From Stieleria sedimenti (GTDB taxonomy: Bacteria; Planctomycetota; Planctomycetia; Pirellulales; Pirellulaceae), in assembly GCF_025060895.1 (NCBI RefSeq), contig NZ_JANZKV010000042.1:1-64000 (forward strand): a stretch of DNA of 64,000 nt. The letters run 5' to 3'. Below are positions 9,099-18,439 of the stretch, piece after piece; position 1 is the stretch's first letter; each line of letters begins with the position of its first letter. The notes under the pieces were generated by a model, which saw nothing but the letters and a program-made list of their open reading frames with translations, was not told the origin of the DNA and did not search any database. The translations under genes were made by a program, and so were the position numbers.

Positions 9099-10346
9099 AT
9101 GGCATCACTCCAACAAGATCCGGGCGGCAATTTCCACGTCACCTTCCGATTCGGCGGCGCCCGGTTCAAGCGTTCACTGAAAACGAAGAAGCGGCGCCAA
9201 GCACAAGCCGCCAGTTTCCGGCTCGAAGAGAATATTGCGCTCATTGAATCCGGACGGCTTGAGCTGCCCGACGGCGCCGACATCCCCACGTTCCTTCTCT
9301 CCGACGGCAAGCTCAACGGCAAGCCACAAACGACTACACTCCGGCTCGGTGACCTGCTCTCAACCTACACCTCGTCGATTCCCAGCGACGCACTCGAACC
9401 AACCACCCTCAAGACGATCGGGCTCCACACCCGACATATCGTCCGCATCTTGGGTTCGCGGAAGACACTTCACTCAATCTCCACAAAAGACCTGCAAAAC
9501 TATATCACCACACGATCGAAGGAACCCGGCATAAACGGCTTCGTGTCCGCCGGAACGATCCGCAAAGAAATCGCCACCTTCGGTTCCCTTTGGAACTGGG
9601 CACTCTCCCAAAACCACGTCACCGGAGTCTTTCCGAAACGCGGCCTGATGTTTCCAAAGGTCACTGAAAAGCCACCATTCCAAACCTGGAAGCAGATCGA
9701 ACGGCAAATCGCAGTCGGGCGTCTTTCCGATGCGGAATCGTCTGAGCTTTGGCACAGCCTGTACCTGGACACCACTCAAGTCGACGAGTTGCTCGAGCAC
9801 ATCCGAGTAACAGCGGAATATCCGTTCCTCTATCCGATGTGCGTCTTCGCCGCGCACACTGGCGTCCGACGAAGCGAATTTTGCCGATCCCAGATCGCCG
9901 ACTTCGATCTGGAGAATCGAACCGTCGTCGTCCGCGAGCGAAAGAGAGCCAGAAGCAAACGCACCACACGAATCGTCCCACTAACACCGAAACTGACCGA
10001 AGTCATGAGCACGTGGTTAGAGGAAAAGGAGCAAAGCCCCCACACGTTCCCTGAAGACCACCGCGTCGTTCGAAATCGCAAGCTCCAACGCGAAGAGGGA
10101 TGCGTGCAACCAGAGGAAGCGAGCCATCATCTCAACCAAGTCCTATCAGGCAGTAAATGGAAAACTGTTCCAGGCTGGCATACACTCCGCCACAGCTTCA
10201 TCAGCAACTGTGCGACCAAGGGAATCGACCAACGATTCATTGACGCCTGGGTAGGCCATCAAACCGAAGAACAACGCCGCCGCTACCGCCACCTCTTCCC
10301 TGACAAACAGCAATCGGCATTGGACTCGGTTTTTCAAACTCAATAG
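9099..10346 (+). CDS. Tyrosine-type site-specific recombinase (integrase)
   Basis: The 415-residue protein would catalyse integration and excision of the element, most likely at the tRNA-Asn gene 250 bp upstream. An N-terminal arm-type segment with a basic stretch (KTKKRRQAQAASF) is followed by a core-binding SAM-like region (about 75-160). The catalytic domain has R257 in HTGVRRSE, the H-x-x-R box in WHTLRHSF (His361, Arg364), a GHQ motif near residue 387, and the nucleophile Tyr396 in RRRYRHLF. Start choice: the ATG at 9099 has GAGG just upstream, and the 12 extra codons of the longer frame look like leader. It reads away from the tRNA, as in many integrative elements. No excisionase is adjacent; the small HTH protein at 20301-20561 is a possible one. 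Confidence 0.92.
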   Translation: MASLQQDPGGNFHVTFRFGGARFKRSLKTKKRRQAQAASFRLEENIALIESGRLELPDGADIPTFLLSDGKLNGKPQTTTLRLGDLLSTYTSSIPSDALEPTTLKTIGLHTRHIVRILGSRKTLHSISTKDLQNYITTRSKEPGINGFVSAGTIRKEIATFGSLWNWALSQNHVTGVFPKRGLMFPKVTEKPPFQTWKQIERQIAVGRLSDAESSELWHSLYLDTTQVDELLEHIRVTAEYPFLYPMCVFAAHTGVRRSEFCRSQIADFDLENRTVVVRERKRARSKRTTRIVPLTPKLTEVMSTWLEEKEQSPHTFPEDHRVVRNRKLQREEGCVQPEEASHHLNQVLSGSKWKTVPGWHTLRHSFISNCATKGIDQRFIDAWVGHQTEEQRRRYRHLFPDKQQSALDSVFQTQ

Positions 10347-10358
10347 AAAACGAGAATT

Positions 10359-10535
10359 ACGCGACACACATTTCGCAGCAACTGCGCCGCTGCTGGTATG
10401 GACCATCGAATGATCAACGCCTGGGTCGGCCTCTCGACCGACGAAATGCGGAGACGCTACCGACACCTGTTCCTATCCAAAGAACAGAAGGCACTGGAAA
10501 TCGCCTTTGGGTACACTGAAGACGCTACGGCTTGA
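10359..10535 (+). pseudogene. C-terminal remnant of a second tyrosine recombinase
   Basis: Starting about 12 bases after the stop of the intact integrase, one frame reads RHTFRSNCAAAGMDHRMINA followed by WVGLSTDEMRRRYRHLF. This aligns residue for residue with the end of the intact enzyme (RHSFISNCATKGIDQRFIDAWVG...RRRYRHLF). It includes the His/Arg box end and the catalytic Tyr, so about the last 58 residues of a related enzyme remain without the rest. It ends at TGA 10533-10535 and overlaps the end of the opposite gene. This suggests replacement or partial deletion of an older tandem integrase. Confidence 0.82.
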
Positions 10536-11850
10536 GCATTCCGAGTTCAATCAGCAACTGGCCATGTTCCCGTAGAATCCTCTGAGCTTCAACGGCCGGA
10601 TTAACCTTCTCGCCGTCGATGTTGACGAAGTTCGCGGGAAGCATATAGGCGTTGATGGAAGCGATTCCCCATGTTGGACGGTCGTTTTCACCCTGCGCAA
10701 CATCGACGAAGACGCGAAGGCCAGACTTTGACGGCTCAAATGGCGACACTCCGGCGACATGATTCGATAGCAGTTTGAGTGACATCGGTCCTTTCTCGAG
10801 CGCATTGCCGGTGTGGTGCCATCCATCAGTACAAAACGGAGCAAGCAGTCTCTTGACATGTGGGCTTTGAAGGTATTTCTTGATGCGTTCCTGTCCCGCG
10901 TCAACGGTGAGTAGAGAGGACTCCGTTTCAATCATCCGTTTTTCGTTCGAGGCAACTGTTTGTTGCTTTCTCAATTCCGCCTTTTCGACCTCAATCTTGG
11001 CCTCCTTAACGTCAAACTCAGCTTCTTTGACCTCAAATTCTTTTAGCATCAACAATCGGGAGAGTTCCGCGATTCGGCTCATGGCATCTGTTTCCGTATC
11101 AAACCGATTTTTCTTAGCGTCAAACACCGACTGAAATCGTCGCTCAGCGCTTTGGTCGAGTGCTTCTTGTTCCGCCCTGGTCTCGACTGCTGCCAGTTGC
11201 ACCGCCATTTTCGCAAGTACCTTCCTTTTTGCTTGCTGAAGGGTGGGGTAGGAAGACCAATCCACTGTCGGATCAAATTCCGCTTCTGCAGTTGCAATGA
11301 TTGCAAGCCGAGAGATCACCCGTTCGTACATTTCATTGATCCAAGAAACCTCTTGTTCGACTATCGCAGCAGTCGGGTTGGTTTCGGGATCGAAGACACC
11401 TTGAGTAGAGGGTTGGTAATCTTCAAGTGCTTCGATCGCTTTCGAGAGCCTGTCGTGACGAATCTTGAGCGCTCCATCGGAAATGGAAATTGTGTCTGTA
11501 TCAAACTGAATGAGCGCGGCGACCGACCGATCCGAAGTTGCCATGTATCGCCCAACATCGTTGGATTCAATCTCGCGCATCTTCGACTGCAGTTCGCGTG
11601 AAAGGCTGAGCAAATCCTTTCCGTTGGCCTCAGTCGTAGGGATTGCGATCCGATCCCTCGCTTCCATTGCCAGCTTCTTCATCCCAGACAATCCTGGCGA
11701 CTCAATCTTCAGCGCTGCTTGAACTTGTCGCTTCGCGATATAGTCCCTGTACCGTTGATGTTCTTTGGGGTCGCTGTCTTGTCCTATTACAATTGCTGCT
11801 TGGAAAACCGCAGCAAAAAGACAGCAAGTTACACGGATGTCAATCAGCAT
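10525..11850 (-). CDS. Exported coiled-coil protein of unknown function
   Basis: The start at 11850 is supported by AAAGG eight bases upstream and by an 11-base overlap with the end of the preceding gene. The 441-residue product begins with a signal peptide (IRVTCCLFAAVFQAAIVIGQ). Long helical stretches follow, including a repeated charged heptad-like segment (KEFEVKEAEFDVKEAKIEVE, about residues 270-310) that predicts coiled coil. The C-terminal part (SGLRVFVDVAQGENDRPTWG) looks globular. No known family was recognised. It is probably last in the minus-strand run with the coupling protein and relaxase and might act at the cell envelope in DNA transfer. That role is a guess from position only. 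Confidence 0.62.
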   Translation of the reverse strand: MLIDIRVTCCLFAAVFQAAIVIGQDSDPKEHQRYRDYIAKRQVQAALKIESPGLSGMKKLAMEARDRIAIPTTEANGKDLLSLSRELQSKMREIESNDVGRYMATSDRSVAALIQFDTDTISISDGALKIRHDRLSKAIEALEDYQPSTQGVFDPETNPTAAIVEQEVSWINEMYERVISRLAIIATAEAEFDPTVDWSSYPTLQQAKRKVLAKMAVQLAAVETRAEQEALDQSAERRFQSVFDAKKNRFDTETDAMSRIAELSRLLMLKEFEVKEAEFDVKEAKIEVEKAELRKQQTVASNEKRMIETESSLLTVDAGQERIKKYLQSPHVKRLLAPFCTDGWHHTGNALEKGPMSLKLLSNHVAGVSPFEPSKSGLRVFVDVAQGENDRPTWGIASINAYMLPANFVNIDGEKVNPAVEAQRILREHGQLLIELGMLKP

Positions 11851-12457
11851 CAATCTGACCTTTCGAAAACGAGTCATACTTCTCTCCGAACTTCCTGAGT
11901 CGTTCAAGTTGGTTATTAACTTCCCGAATAGATTGTTCTATGTCCGAGACAAGTCGTAGTGCCTGAAACGACGCATCTTTCGTGGTACTGTCGCTCAGCG
12001 TGCTGACGCTACGATCGATATTGCTTTCCAAATTTGCCTGCTCCACGGCGAAAGCCACTCGCCATTTCGAAATCGCGTCATACTCATCCAGCAATTTCGT
12101 ATTACCTTGGTCGTGTACGAAATCGTAGATAGACGTGGGTGTACGGCTTTCTCCGTCCTTCGACCAATGATGATCTGCCCCAAAGATTCGTTTCGCCTCG
12201 CCATCGAAGTCCGCCAGCGCAGTTCGCAGTTGCAAGACCAACTCGTTACCTGTGACCGCGGTCTCGACCGTTTCGTGAATGACCGCGGCTGGTCCGAATT
12301 CATTTTGCTGCACTGCGCCGGCTACATACATGTAGTTGAACACCAGCCAAGAAATTGTGAACGCCGCCACAATTGGGATCAGCAGGATCAGCATGACGAC
12401 AAGCGGTCGCTGATATGGCTTGAGTGGACCGTATTCCGTTTCAAACACTTTGTTCAC
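11840..12457 (-). CDS. Single-pass membrane protein of unknown function
   Basis: The 205-residue protein has one strong hydrophobic segment near the N-terminus (LVVMLILLIPIVAAFTISWL, residues about 20-45), with a short cytoplasmic start and a long helical, charged remainder (about 60-205). It overlaps the next gene by 11 bases, so the two are translationally coupled. Both are predicted to lie across or outside the inner membrane and could form a pair. No family is recognised. Confidence 0.65.
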   Translation of the reverse strand: MNKVFETEYGPLKPYQRPLVVMLILLIPIVAAFTISWLVFNYMYVAGAVQQNEFGPAAVIHETVETAVTGNELVLQLRTALADFDGEAKRIFGADHHWSKDGESRTPTSIYDFVHDQGNTKLLDEYDAISKWRVAFAVEQANLESNIDRSVSTLSDSTTKDASFQALRLVSDIEQSIREVNNQLERLRKFGEKYDSFSKGQIDAD

Positions 12458-12481
12458 AACACCACCTGCCTGGGAGCGTCC

Positions 12482-13387
12482 CTATCGTGCCGAAAAGAGG
12501 ATAGATCGAAACAACATTGCCATTTTATTGGCTAACGGTTTCCCGTGGTAGATTGGGGCGATTCTTGAAAATTCCGATTCGACCGCATTCACGTCCGTTT
12601 CGCATCCAAGCTCACAAAAAGCTTCGGCGCAGATCCGGTAAAAGTTTGCGACGACAGTCGCAACACGGTCCGGGCGATCTCGGACTCCAAATAGTTCTGC
12701 AATCGCCTGTGACCCTCCGCCGAAGATCATCTCAGCACCATTAAGGCAAACGGCCAAATTGCCCAAGTCAGACAGAAAAGCGATCGGAACATTTGGCTGC
12801 CCGGTTGCGAAACCGATCCCGCCTAACATCAGGACGTAGCCATTCTCGCCTTCAACAGGAACCTTCGAGTAGAGCGGATGACCGACAGCGATGAAGCTGA
12901 GAGATTCCGCAGTATCTGAGTGAACGCAGACCCTCAAGCGCCTCCGGTCGGCAATAACCGAGTATCGGCGTGATGTAAATTCAAGAAGAAGACCTCGGAA
13001 TTCGCGTCTTGTGACGGGAATTCCTCGCGTATCTCCATCCTGCCAGGGCAGCATGATGGAGACGACAAACTGGCCACGACGTATCTCCTGGAAATCAATC
13101 CCAAGCTCCAAACATAGTTGCTTGATCGCTTCGGCCCGATCAGGATTTTTAATACGAGGAAGTTGACCGTCGCCTCGCTCAAGCCCCTCTAAAACCTGGT
13201 CGTACAGGCTCTTTCGGGTACGGTCAGCGAGCACCGACACGATGGTATCCATCACTGCAGTGTCCAAGTCAAAAGAACCTGCTCGACCTTCCGCGATTTC
13301 AGCCAGCCTTTGTTTCACGGCGGCCAGCGAGACAGGGTGCGGCACATGCGGCAAGTCGATGAGGTTGTACAGCGACCGGAATTTCAT
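12482..13387 (-). CDS. Protein of unknown function downstream of the coupling ATPase
   Basis: The 301-residue soluble protein overlaps the 3' end of the coupling-protein gene by four bases (ATGA), so it is translated with it. It has a helical N-terminal half (about 1-100) and a mixed second half with a Gly-rich stretch, VLMLGGIGFATGQPNVPIAF. There are no signal peptide, membrane segments or recognisable catalytic motifs. Its fixed position next to a VirD4/TraD-like ATPase suggests a role in DNA transfer or in linking the relaxosome to the pore. This is inference. Confidence 0.6.
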   Translation of the reverse strand: MKFRSLYNLIDLPHVPHPVSLAAVKQRLAEIAEGRAGSFDLDTAVMDTIVSVLADRTRKSLYDQVLEGLERGDGQLPRIKNPDRAEAIKQLCLELGIDFQEIRRGQFVVSIMLPWQDGDTRGIPVTRREFRGLLLEFTSRRYSVIADRRRLRVCVHSDTAESLSFIAVGHPLYSKVPVEGENGYVLMLGGIGFATGQPNVPIAFLSDLGNLAVCLNGAEMIFGGGSQAIAELFGVRDRPDRVATVVANFYRICAEAFCELGCETDVNAVESEFSRIAPIYHGKPLANKMAMLFRSILFSAR

Positions 13388-15018
13388 AAGATTTCCTCAT
13401 CGTCAGAATCGCCATCGAATTCATCGTCCGCGTCTAAATCGATCAGCTCACCTTCGAGCGAGCCAAGGCGTAGTCCAGGCCGTCCGGTTGTATCTTCAGG
13501 ATCTTTGACGCTTGGCTTGGTGTTCAAGTCGAATCGCTGAAGGTCTTCAGCCCCCCAAACACACCGCTGCTGATCTGCGCTTGGCCGCGCAGAGAACGCC
13601 TCTGCCTCACATGATTCTTCGAAGAAAACGGCTTCCTTTGCCGCCTCCGAATCGAGGATCGCTTTGTTCCTCGTTCCAGGAACAGCAAACCAAGCCGGAA
13701 CGCCACGAAACGGATTTCCCAACGGCAACTTATGAAATTCAACTGGCAATACGTTTGGTCGCATGCCAACCGACAATTGCATCGACCTAGACCATGTTGG
13801 CCCGTCGCGAGATTGCGTCTCCGATTCGGTTTTCGAAACATCAGGAATCTCGGCTTCCCCCATAAAATCCGAGGCCCATGTTCTCGTCTTTGGATTATCA
13901 ATGTGGAGCAGTAATTGATTGGCACAAAGTCCAACCATTTCCCCTGCCTCGTGTTCCCCATACAGGCTGTAGAGTCCTTCGATGTCTTGAAACCCCAACA
14001 CGACTCGTGCGCCTTTCGATCGACCCTCGGTCATCAATTGCCGTAGTCCGTGTAGTTTCCCGGCTTCTCGTATCTCATCAAGGAAAAACCAAGTCAGATC
14101 AATCGGCCGTTCATCACCGCGACCAAGCACCAATTGGGAGATGCGCCGGAGCAAGAGTCGATTGATGCGTTGCAGAGTTCTCTCCCGTCGCGGATCCGCT
14201 CCCAGCAACAGAATCCCAGAGCCGACATGCCATTGATCTAGCGAAAATTTCCGCTCGGCGCGGTGCCATAACGATGCCAAAGACTGAAACGGACGTGCGT
14301 AGGAGTGAAGCGTCGCAAGAATACTATTGCCGGTCCTATCGCCTCGATCACGGTCCAGTGGCTCGAGATATGCAGTCCATGTATCGCGGCCACTCGACGT
14401 TTTTGCGAGAACGGCGCGAAGGTAATCTAAGTTCACCAGCACTTCGACAACATCTCTCAATTCCCACAGGCGCGGCCGAATGTGATGAAACACTTCGATC
14501 ACGTCCTGAACGATGATCCTAGCCGAATTGTCGAAGAAATGCGCACCCTCTCCATGAATTGGGTTCTCTGCCTTCGGTACGATCAATTCTGCAAGCTCTT
14601 CAATTTGCGCTGGCTCCGTGAAGTCAGCGGCGATGTCCCAGCTCGCTGATCGGCTGTCGAATGGGTGCGTGACAATAATCTGCGACTCGGGGATCTGCAT
14701 CATCCGCAGGAAGGGAAACAGCTCCCTTTTGGGGTCATAGACAACGGCACGAAATTGCAGCCCACCTTCCTCGTAAGGTGCTGAAAGCAATGAACGCATG
14801 AAGTGCTTCAAAAGGATGGTCTTGCCGGAACCCGTCGACCCGACGATTGCCGTATGTGGCGCCATGTCGACGATGTTCGTTTCTGCGCCTGGCATCGGGA
14901 ATACGACTTCTCGGAGAAAATCTCGCGCCACGACCTCCTCTCCATATTGGTCCTTCCAATGCAGAGAAGAGTTAAACAGATCCAACGCGGGATGATCTGG
15001 TTTGCTTCCAAGATTCAT
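13384..15018 (-). CDS. Type IV coupling protein (VirD4/TraD-like ATPase), module 1
   Basis: The 544-residue ATPase would couple the relaxase-DNA complex to a type IV secretion channel. Walker A is GSTGSGKTILL (residues 60-70). Walker B is LTWFFLDEIREAGKL, followed by the family pattern LRQLMTEGRSKGARVVLGFQDIE. The TraD N-terminal membrane segments are absent: the protein starts only 60 residues before the P-loop and is hydrophilic there. The next gene upstream encodes a five-pass membrane protein that may supply the anchor in trans. A second, related coupling protein is encoded at 29744-31366, and both contain the GRS.G..VVL.FQDIEGL stretch. Confidence 0.88.
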   Translation of the reverse strand: MNLGSKPDHPALDLFNSSLHWKDQYGEEVVARDFLREVVFPMPGAETNIVDMAPHTAIVGSTGSGKTILLKHFMRSLLSAPYEEGGLQFRAVVYDPKRELFPFLRMMQIPESQIIVTHPFDSRSASWDIAADFTEPAQIEELAELIVPKAENPIHGEGAHFFDNSARIIVQDVIEVFHHIRPRLWELRDVVEVLVNLDYLRAVLAKTSSGRDTWTAYLEPLDRDRGDRTGNSILATLHSYARPFQSLASLWHRAERKFSLDQWHVGSGILLLGADPRRERTLQRINRLLLRRISQLVLGRGDERPIDLTWFFLDEIREAGKLHGLRQLMTEGRSKGARVVLGFQDIEGLYSLYGEHEAGEMVGLCANQLLLHIDNPKTRTWASDFMGEAEIPDVSKTESETQSRDGPTWSRSMQLSVGMRPNVLPVEFHKLPLGNPFRGVPAWFAVPGTRNKAILDSEAAKEAVFFEESCEAEAFSARPSADQQRCVWGAEDLQRFDLNTKPSVKDPEDTTGRPGLRLGSLEGELIDLDADDEFDGDSDDEEIL

Positions 15019-15019
15019 C

Positions 15020-15748
15020 TCAATTCAACCCACCCCCGCGCGGCGGAAACGGAAGCGAATATGGGTCAGAATCAGGCACGTCGCGTTTGTACGTGTGTTC
15101 GTATTCTCCGTCGAGTTCACGACGTGTAAATCGCAATAAACGGAATCCAATTGGTATCAGCAGCAACGAGAGCGTTGCCAGCGCGATCGAATGGGGAATA
15201 GCCTTTCGCTGCTCGATGGTTGCAAGTAATGAAGCAGTACGGACCACTCCGCTAGGCTCGAACGTTTCAGATACACGGTCGGATACCAGCACACCCGCAA
15301 GCGAGCCATTGAACTTCCCGTAGTCTCCAGGACGAATCATCCACCACATTGGGAAGAAGAGAATCGTACACATCACGCTTACAACCACGCCGGTTCCGAC
15401 TCCATCGACAAATGACGGACGCCACTCATTTTCAAGTCGGTATCGACCGCCAAGGGAGGTCTTCGCCTCGATCAGCAATCCGGCAAGCAGAAACCAAACT
15501 TCCAGGCCATACAAAAGCACCGGGCCAAAGACGAAATCGAAAAAGCTGGCAGATGGGCTCAATGATAGGACAACACACGAGCGAATCACGCTTGCGATCA
15601 ACCATGTGGAAAACGCCCCCGCCGACATCGCGCCAATGACACCTAGCTTTCTCGCCAGCACTGGATCCCGGATGACTTCTTGCCGCATAAGCAGAAGGAC
15701 GCCGACTGCTGATAAGACCGCTAGGACTAAGGAAGGGATCCAAGTCAT
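15020..15748 (-). CDS. Five-pass membrane protein between relaxase and coupling protein
   Basis: The 242-residue protein has about five hydrophobic helices: SLVLAVLSAVGVLLLM, VIGAMSAGAFSTWLIASVI, FGPVLLYGLEVWFLLAGLLI, VGTGVVVSVMCTILFFPMWW and IALATLSLLLIPIGFRLL. It overlaps the relaxase stop by ATGA and ends one base before the coupling-protein start, so all three are coupled. The coupling ATPase lacks its own membrane domain. The simplest reading is that this protein is its separate membrane anchor, but no homology to a known anchor was recognised. Confidence 0.7.
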   Translation of the reverse strand: MTWIPSLVLAVLSAVGVLLLMRQEVIRDPVLARKLGVIGAMSAGAFSTWLIASVIRSCVVLSLSPSASFFDFVFGPVLLYGLEVWFLLAGLLIEAKTSLGGRYRLENEWRPSFVDGVGTGVVVSVMCTILFFPMWWMIRPGDYGKFNGSLAGVLVSDRVSETFEPSGVVRTASLLATIEQRKAIPHSIALATLSLLLIPIGFRLLRFTRRELDGEYEHTYKRDVPDSDPYSLPFPPRGGGLN

Positions 15749-18438
15749 CTCGTATGCTCCTGAACGAGGACATTGCTTGTTGTTAGCTCGCGTTTCGACT
15801 CCTCCTGCTCATGACGTCGATTGTTCTGTTCTTCGATTATCCGTTCATGCTCGGACGCCAATACCTTTGATTGGTCGCGTTCAGTTTTACGCACCAGTCG
15901 ATTGAGTTCCTCAACATCCTCTTCGACGGCGGATGCCTTGGCATAAACGAACGTGTCGTAGCGTGAACGTGTCAGCCCGACATAAGCCGACTGTCGATTC
16001 ACCATGTCGTCGTCGAGCATCAGGAATGTCTTATCGACCGTCCTGCCCTGAGCTTTGTGCACCGTGGAAGCATAACCGAGCGACAATGCGTCTTCGGTTT
16101 TCAATTTTCCGGGCGTGACCGTGACCAATTCTCCAGAATCCAACTCCACGCCAATTCGCACAGCATGTGGGTTGATCGGATTGGCGATATATCGAATCGT
16201 TCCGGCGGACCCGTTCCAAACGCCAAGCTTTCGATCATTGACGTGAAATGTAACTCGATCTTCTGTTCGGTAAGTGACTCCGTTCCATGTGAATTTCGCT
16301 TCGCCAAGTTCTCCGCGGCGCCGCCGTTCGTCTTGAGCAGCCGTGTTCAGCCGGTCAACATCCTCGTTCTTCGAGGCCAGAATGATCGTCTCTGAAAGTG
16401 CCTCGGTTCGATCGCTCGACCATCGCTGAACCAGTTTTTCATGGCACTCCTGATCACCCTTTGTCAGGCAAAGTCGATCTTCATGCGCTAACGCTGATAA
16501 TGCTCCCCGAAAATCTCCTTGGTTGGCGGATTCGACGACGCCTTTTAGCCAATCGCTTTTCTGCCTCACCGAGGTTGTTAGCTCAGAACCTTGCACCTGC
16601 TCGTGAATCTTCGCAAACGCACCCCCACATGCGACGCTGGGAAGCTGTCGTGTATCGCCAACAAGAACCACTCGAGCACCCGATTTTTCGGCGTGCTGCA
16701 GCAGATCCGCCAAATCCTTCGTCCCTACCATTGAAGCCTCGTCGACCACCAAAACAGTCTTTTTATCGAGCTTCATTTGGTCGTATTGATAGGTCTTCTG
16801 CCCAAAGAACGCTCGCACCAACATCTTTGCGTGGTGCTCCAATTTGCGAATTCGATCCGGTTCAAGCCGCATCAGTGTCATTCGAATCGTCTCGGATTCG
16901 ATCCCTGCGCCCTTTGCCAACTCCTGCGCGGCAACTCCCGATTGTGCACATCCGACGACCTTGTAACCGTTGGCCTCCCAAGCCTCGCGCGCTGCCGCCA
17001 GCATCGTCGTCTTACCCGCCCCCGCGACTCCCCGAACAGTGTGCAGCTTCGATTTTTTCGTCGTCAACTCGACTATGGCATCCCGCTGTTGCTCATTTAG
17101 CAGATCGTACGTCGGCTGCTCAAATTTGAATCGCAGGCATTCTGGCATGTGTTCATCAACAAAGGCATTGACCGTACGCTTGGCCGCTCCCACCAATCCA
17201 CCCGCAAGCACATTTTCGGTCGTGTACCGGTCCCCACGGACATTGCGATCAAGTGCAAGCTTTCCGGCGGCATCTAGTACACGTTTCTCGGAATCACGGA
17301 TTTCCGCTGAAGTCAAATACTCTGTCTGCGTTGACGATAAAGTTCCGAGAGATTCGAGCCGTTCACCAGTTTTGATCGCGTCATCCAAAACATCGACAAC
17401 TGTCTGCGCCTCGACTTTTCCCGTCTGCACCTTTTCCAGCATCGTCTTAAGGACTTGTCTCTTCTCGTGGACGCTGTCGACTTCGGCGAGTTCTCTTAGG
17501 GATTCGTCCAGCGTTTTTTCTGCCAATTCTCGCCCTGGTTCAGACCCCTGAGTGTGCTCACTCAGTGCATCGCGAATCGCTTCGGCACTCAACCCAAACT
17601 GCTTCGCATCTTCCTGCCATTGGGGAAACAGATCTTCTCTAGCCACATGCCCCTTCACGGAACGAGTTTTCAGCGTGGCCTGATCCAACTCCTTTGCGGA
17701 GGCGTTCTCGCCCGCGGAATCAAGAATGGCCTGTCGACGCTTCGAAAAGAAGTCGCGGGCTTCTTGACCGATTCCCTTGATCTCAAACCAATCTTTCACC
17801 GCCTCAAGCTCGAAGCCAATCTTCGTCAATCGACTGGCGAGCCCTGCCCGATAAAGTGCTCCCGCAACCATTTTGTGCTCGTACAGGATCTTGCTCTTGA
17901 GCGTCCGGCTCTCGTTCTCGCCGTAAATCCCAGCATTTGCGATCAAGCAATGTGTGTGGAGATTCGGATCGAGATCACGGCTTGTTCCATGCATGAAAGT
18001 CGCAATCACAGCGTCGGCTTTCTTGAGATCGCTTCCACCCTGGCCTGCACGCGCAAAAATGCAGTTGTCCTCAAGATATTCCAGTGCCGATATGACAGCC
18101 TTTTGCTGAGCCTGCTCGATCTGTTTTCGCAGATTGCTGTCAGCGAGACCCCAGGCAACGGAGACACTTTTTGGCGCCGAAAACGTTAGGTCCCAACCTG
18201 GTTGCCGGTTTTCTCTTCCCGCATTCTTGACCAGCCTCTCTCGACCGCCCGGTGCGAAACCATCAAGAACAGCGGCAAGGGATCGGTCATCGACCGTCCC
18301 AAGAAGGCCAAGCCTGGCCGCCCCGCGCCCGAGCCATTTGCCCGCGGGCTCGCCACCCTTGGTGTAGTAATCTTCCTTGGCCAGCTCCGTGTAATACTTG
18401 TACTGTCCGCTCGCCATTTTTGAGATTGAAGCAACCAT
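15745..18438 (-). CDS. MobF-family relaxase-helicase (TrwC/TraI-like), module 1
   Basis: The 897-residue protein combines a rolling-circle relaxase and a RecD-like helicase. The relaxase domain (1-300) has Tyr pairs at 15-16 and 24-25 and the metal-binding histidines His150, His161 and His163 (NLHTHCLIAN). The helicase has Walker A GVAGAGKTT (470-478), Walker B VLVVDEASMV, the motif VVLVGDTRQLPSV, and C-terminal ASTVHKAQGRTVD and YVGLTRSRYDTFVY. It would nick oriT, stay bound to the 5' end and unwind the transferred strand. It is coupled to the upstream accessory gene (TGATATG) and overlaps the downstream gene. A second paralogue lies at 31363-33837. Confidence 0.93.
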   Translation of the reverse strand: MVASISKMASGQYKYYTELAKEDYYTKGGEPAGKWLGRGAARLGLLGTVDDRSLAAVLDGFAPGGRERLVKNAGRENRQPGWDLTFSAPKSVSVAWGLADSNLRKQIEQAQQKAVISALEYLEDNCIFARAGQGGSDLKKADAVIATFMHGTSRDLDPNLHTHCLIANAGIYGENESRTLKSKILYEHKMVAGALYRAGLASRLTKIGFELEAVKDWFEIKGIGQEARDFFSKRRQAILDSAGENASAKELDQATLKTRSVKGHVAREDLFPQWQEDAKQFGLSAEAIRDALSEHTQGSEPGRELAEKTLDESLRELAEVDSVHEKRQVLKTMLEKVQTGKVEAQTVVDVLDDAIKTGERLESLGTLSSTQTEYLTSAEIRDSEKRVLDAAGKLALDRNVRGDRYTTENVLAGGLVGAAKRTVNAFVDEHMPECLRFKFEQPTYDLLNEQQRDAIVELTTKKSKLHTVRGVAGAGKTTMLAAAREAWEANGYKVVGCAQSGVAAQELAKGAGIESETIRMTLMRLEPDRIRKLEHHAKMLVRAFFGQKTYQYDQMKLDKKTVLVVDEASMVGTKDLADLLQHAEKSGARVVLVGDTRQLPSVACGGAFAKIHEQVQGSELTTSVRQKSDWLKGVVESANQGDFRGALSALAHEDRLCLTKGDQECHEKLVQRWSSDRTEALSETIILASKNEDVDRLNTAAQDERRRRGELGEAKFTWNGVTYRTEDRVTFHVNDRKLGVWNGSAGTIRYIANPINPHAVRIGVELDSGELVTVTPGKLKTEDALSLGYASTVHKAQGRTVDKTFLMLDDDMVNRQSAYVGLTRSRYDTFVYAKASAVEEDVEELNRLVRKTERDQSKVLASEHERIIEEQNNRRHEQEESKRELTTSNVLVQEHTR

Positions 18439-18439
18439 A

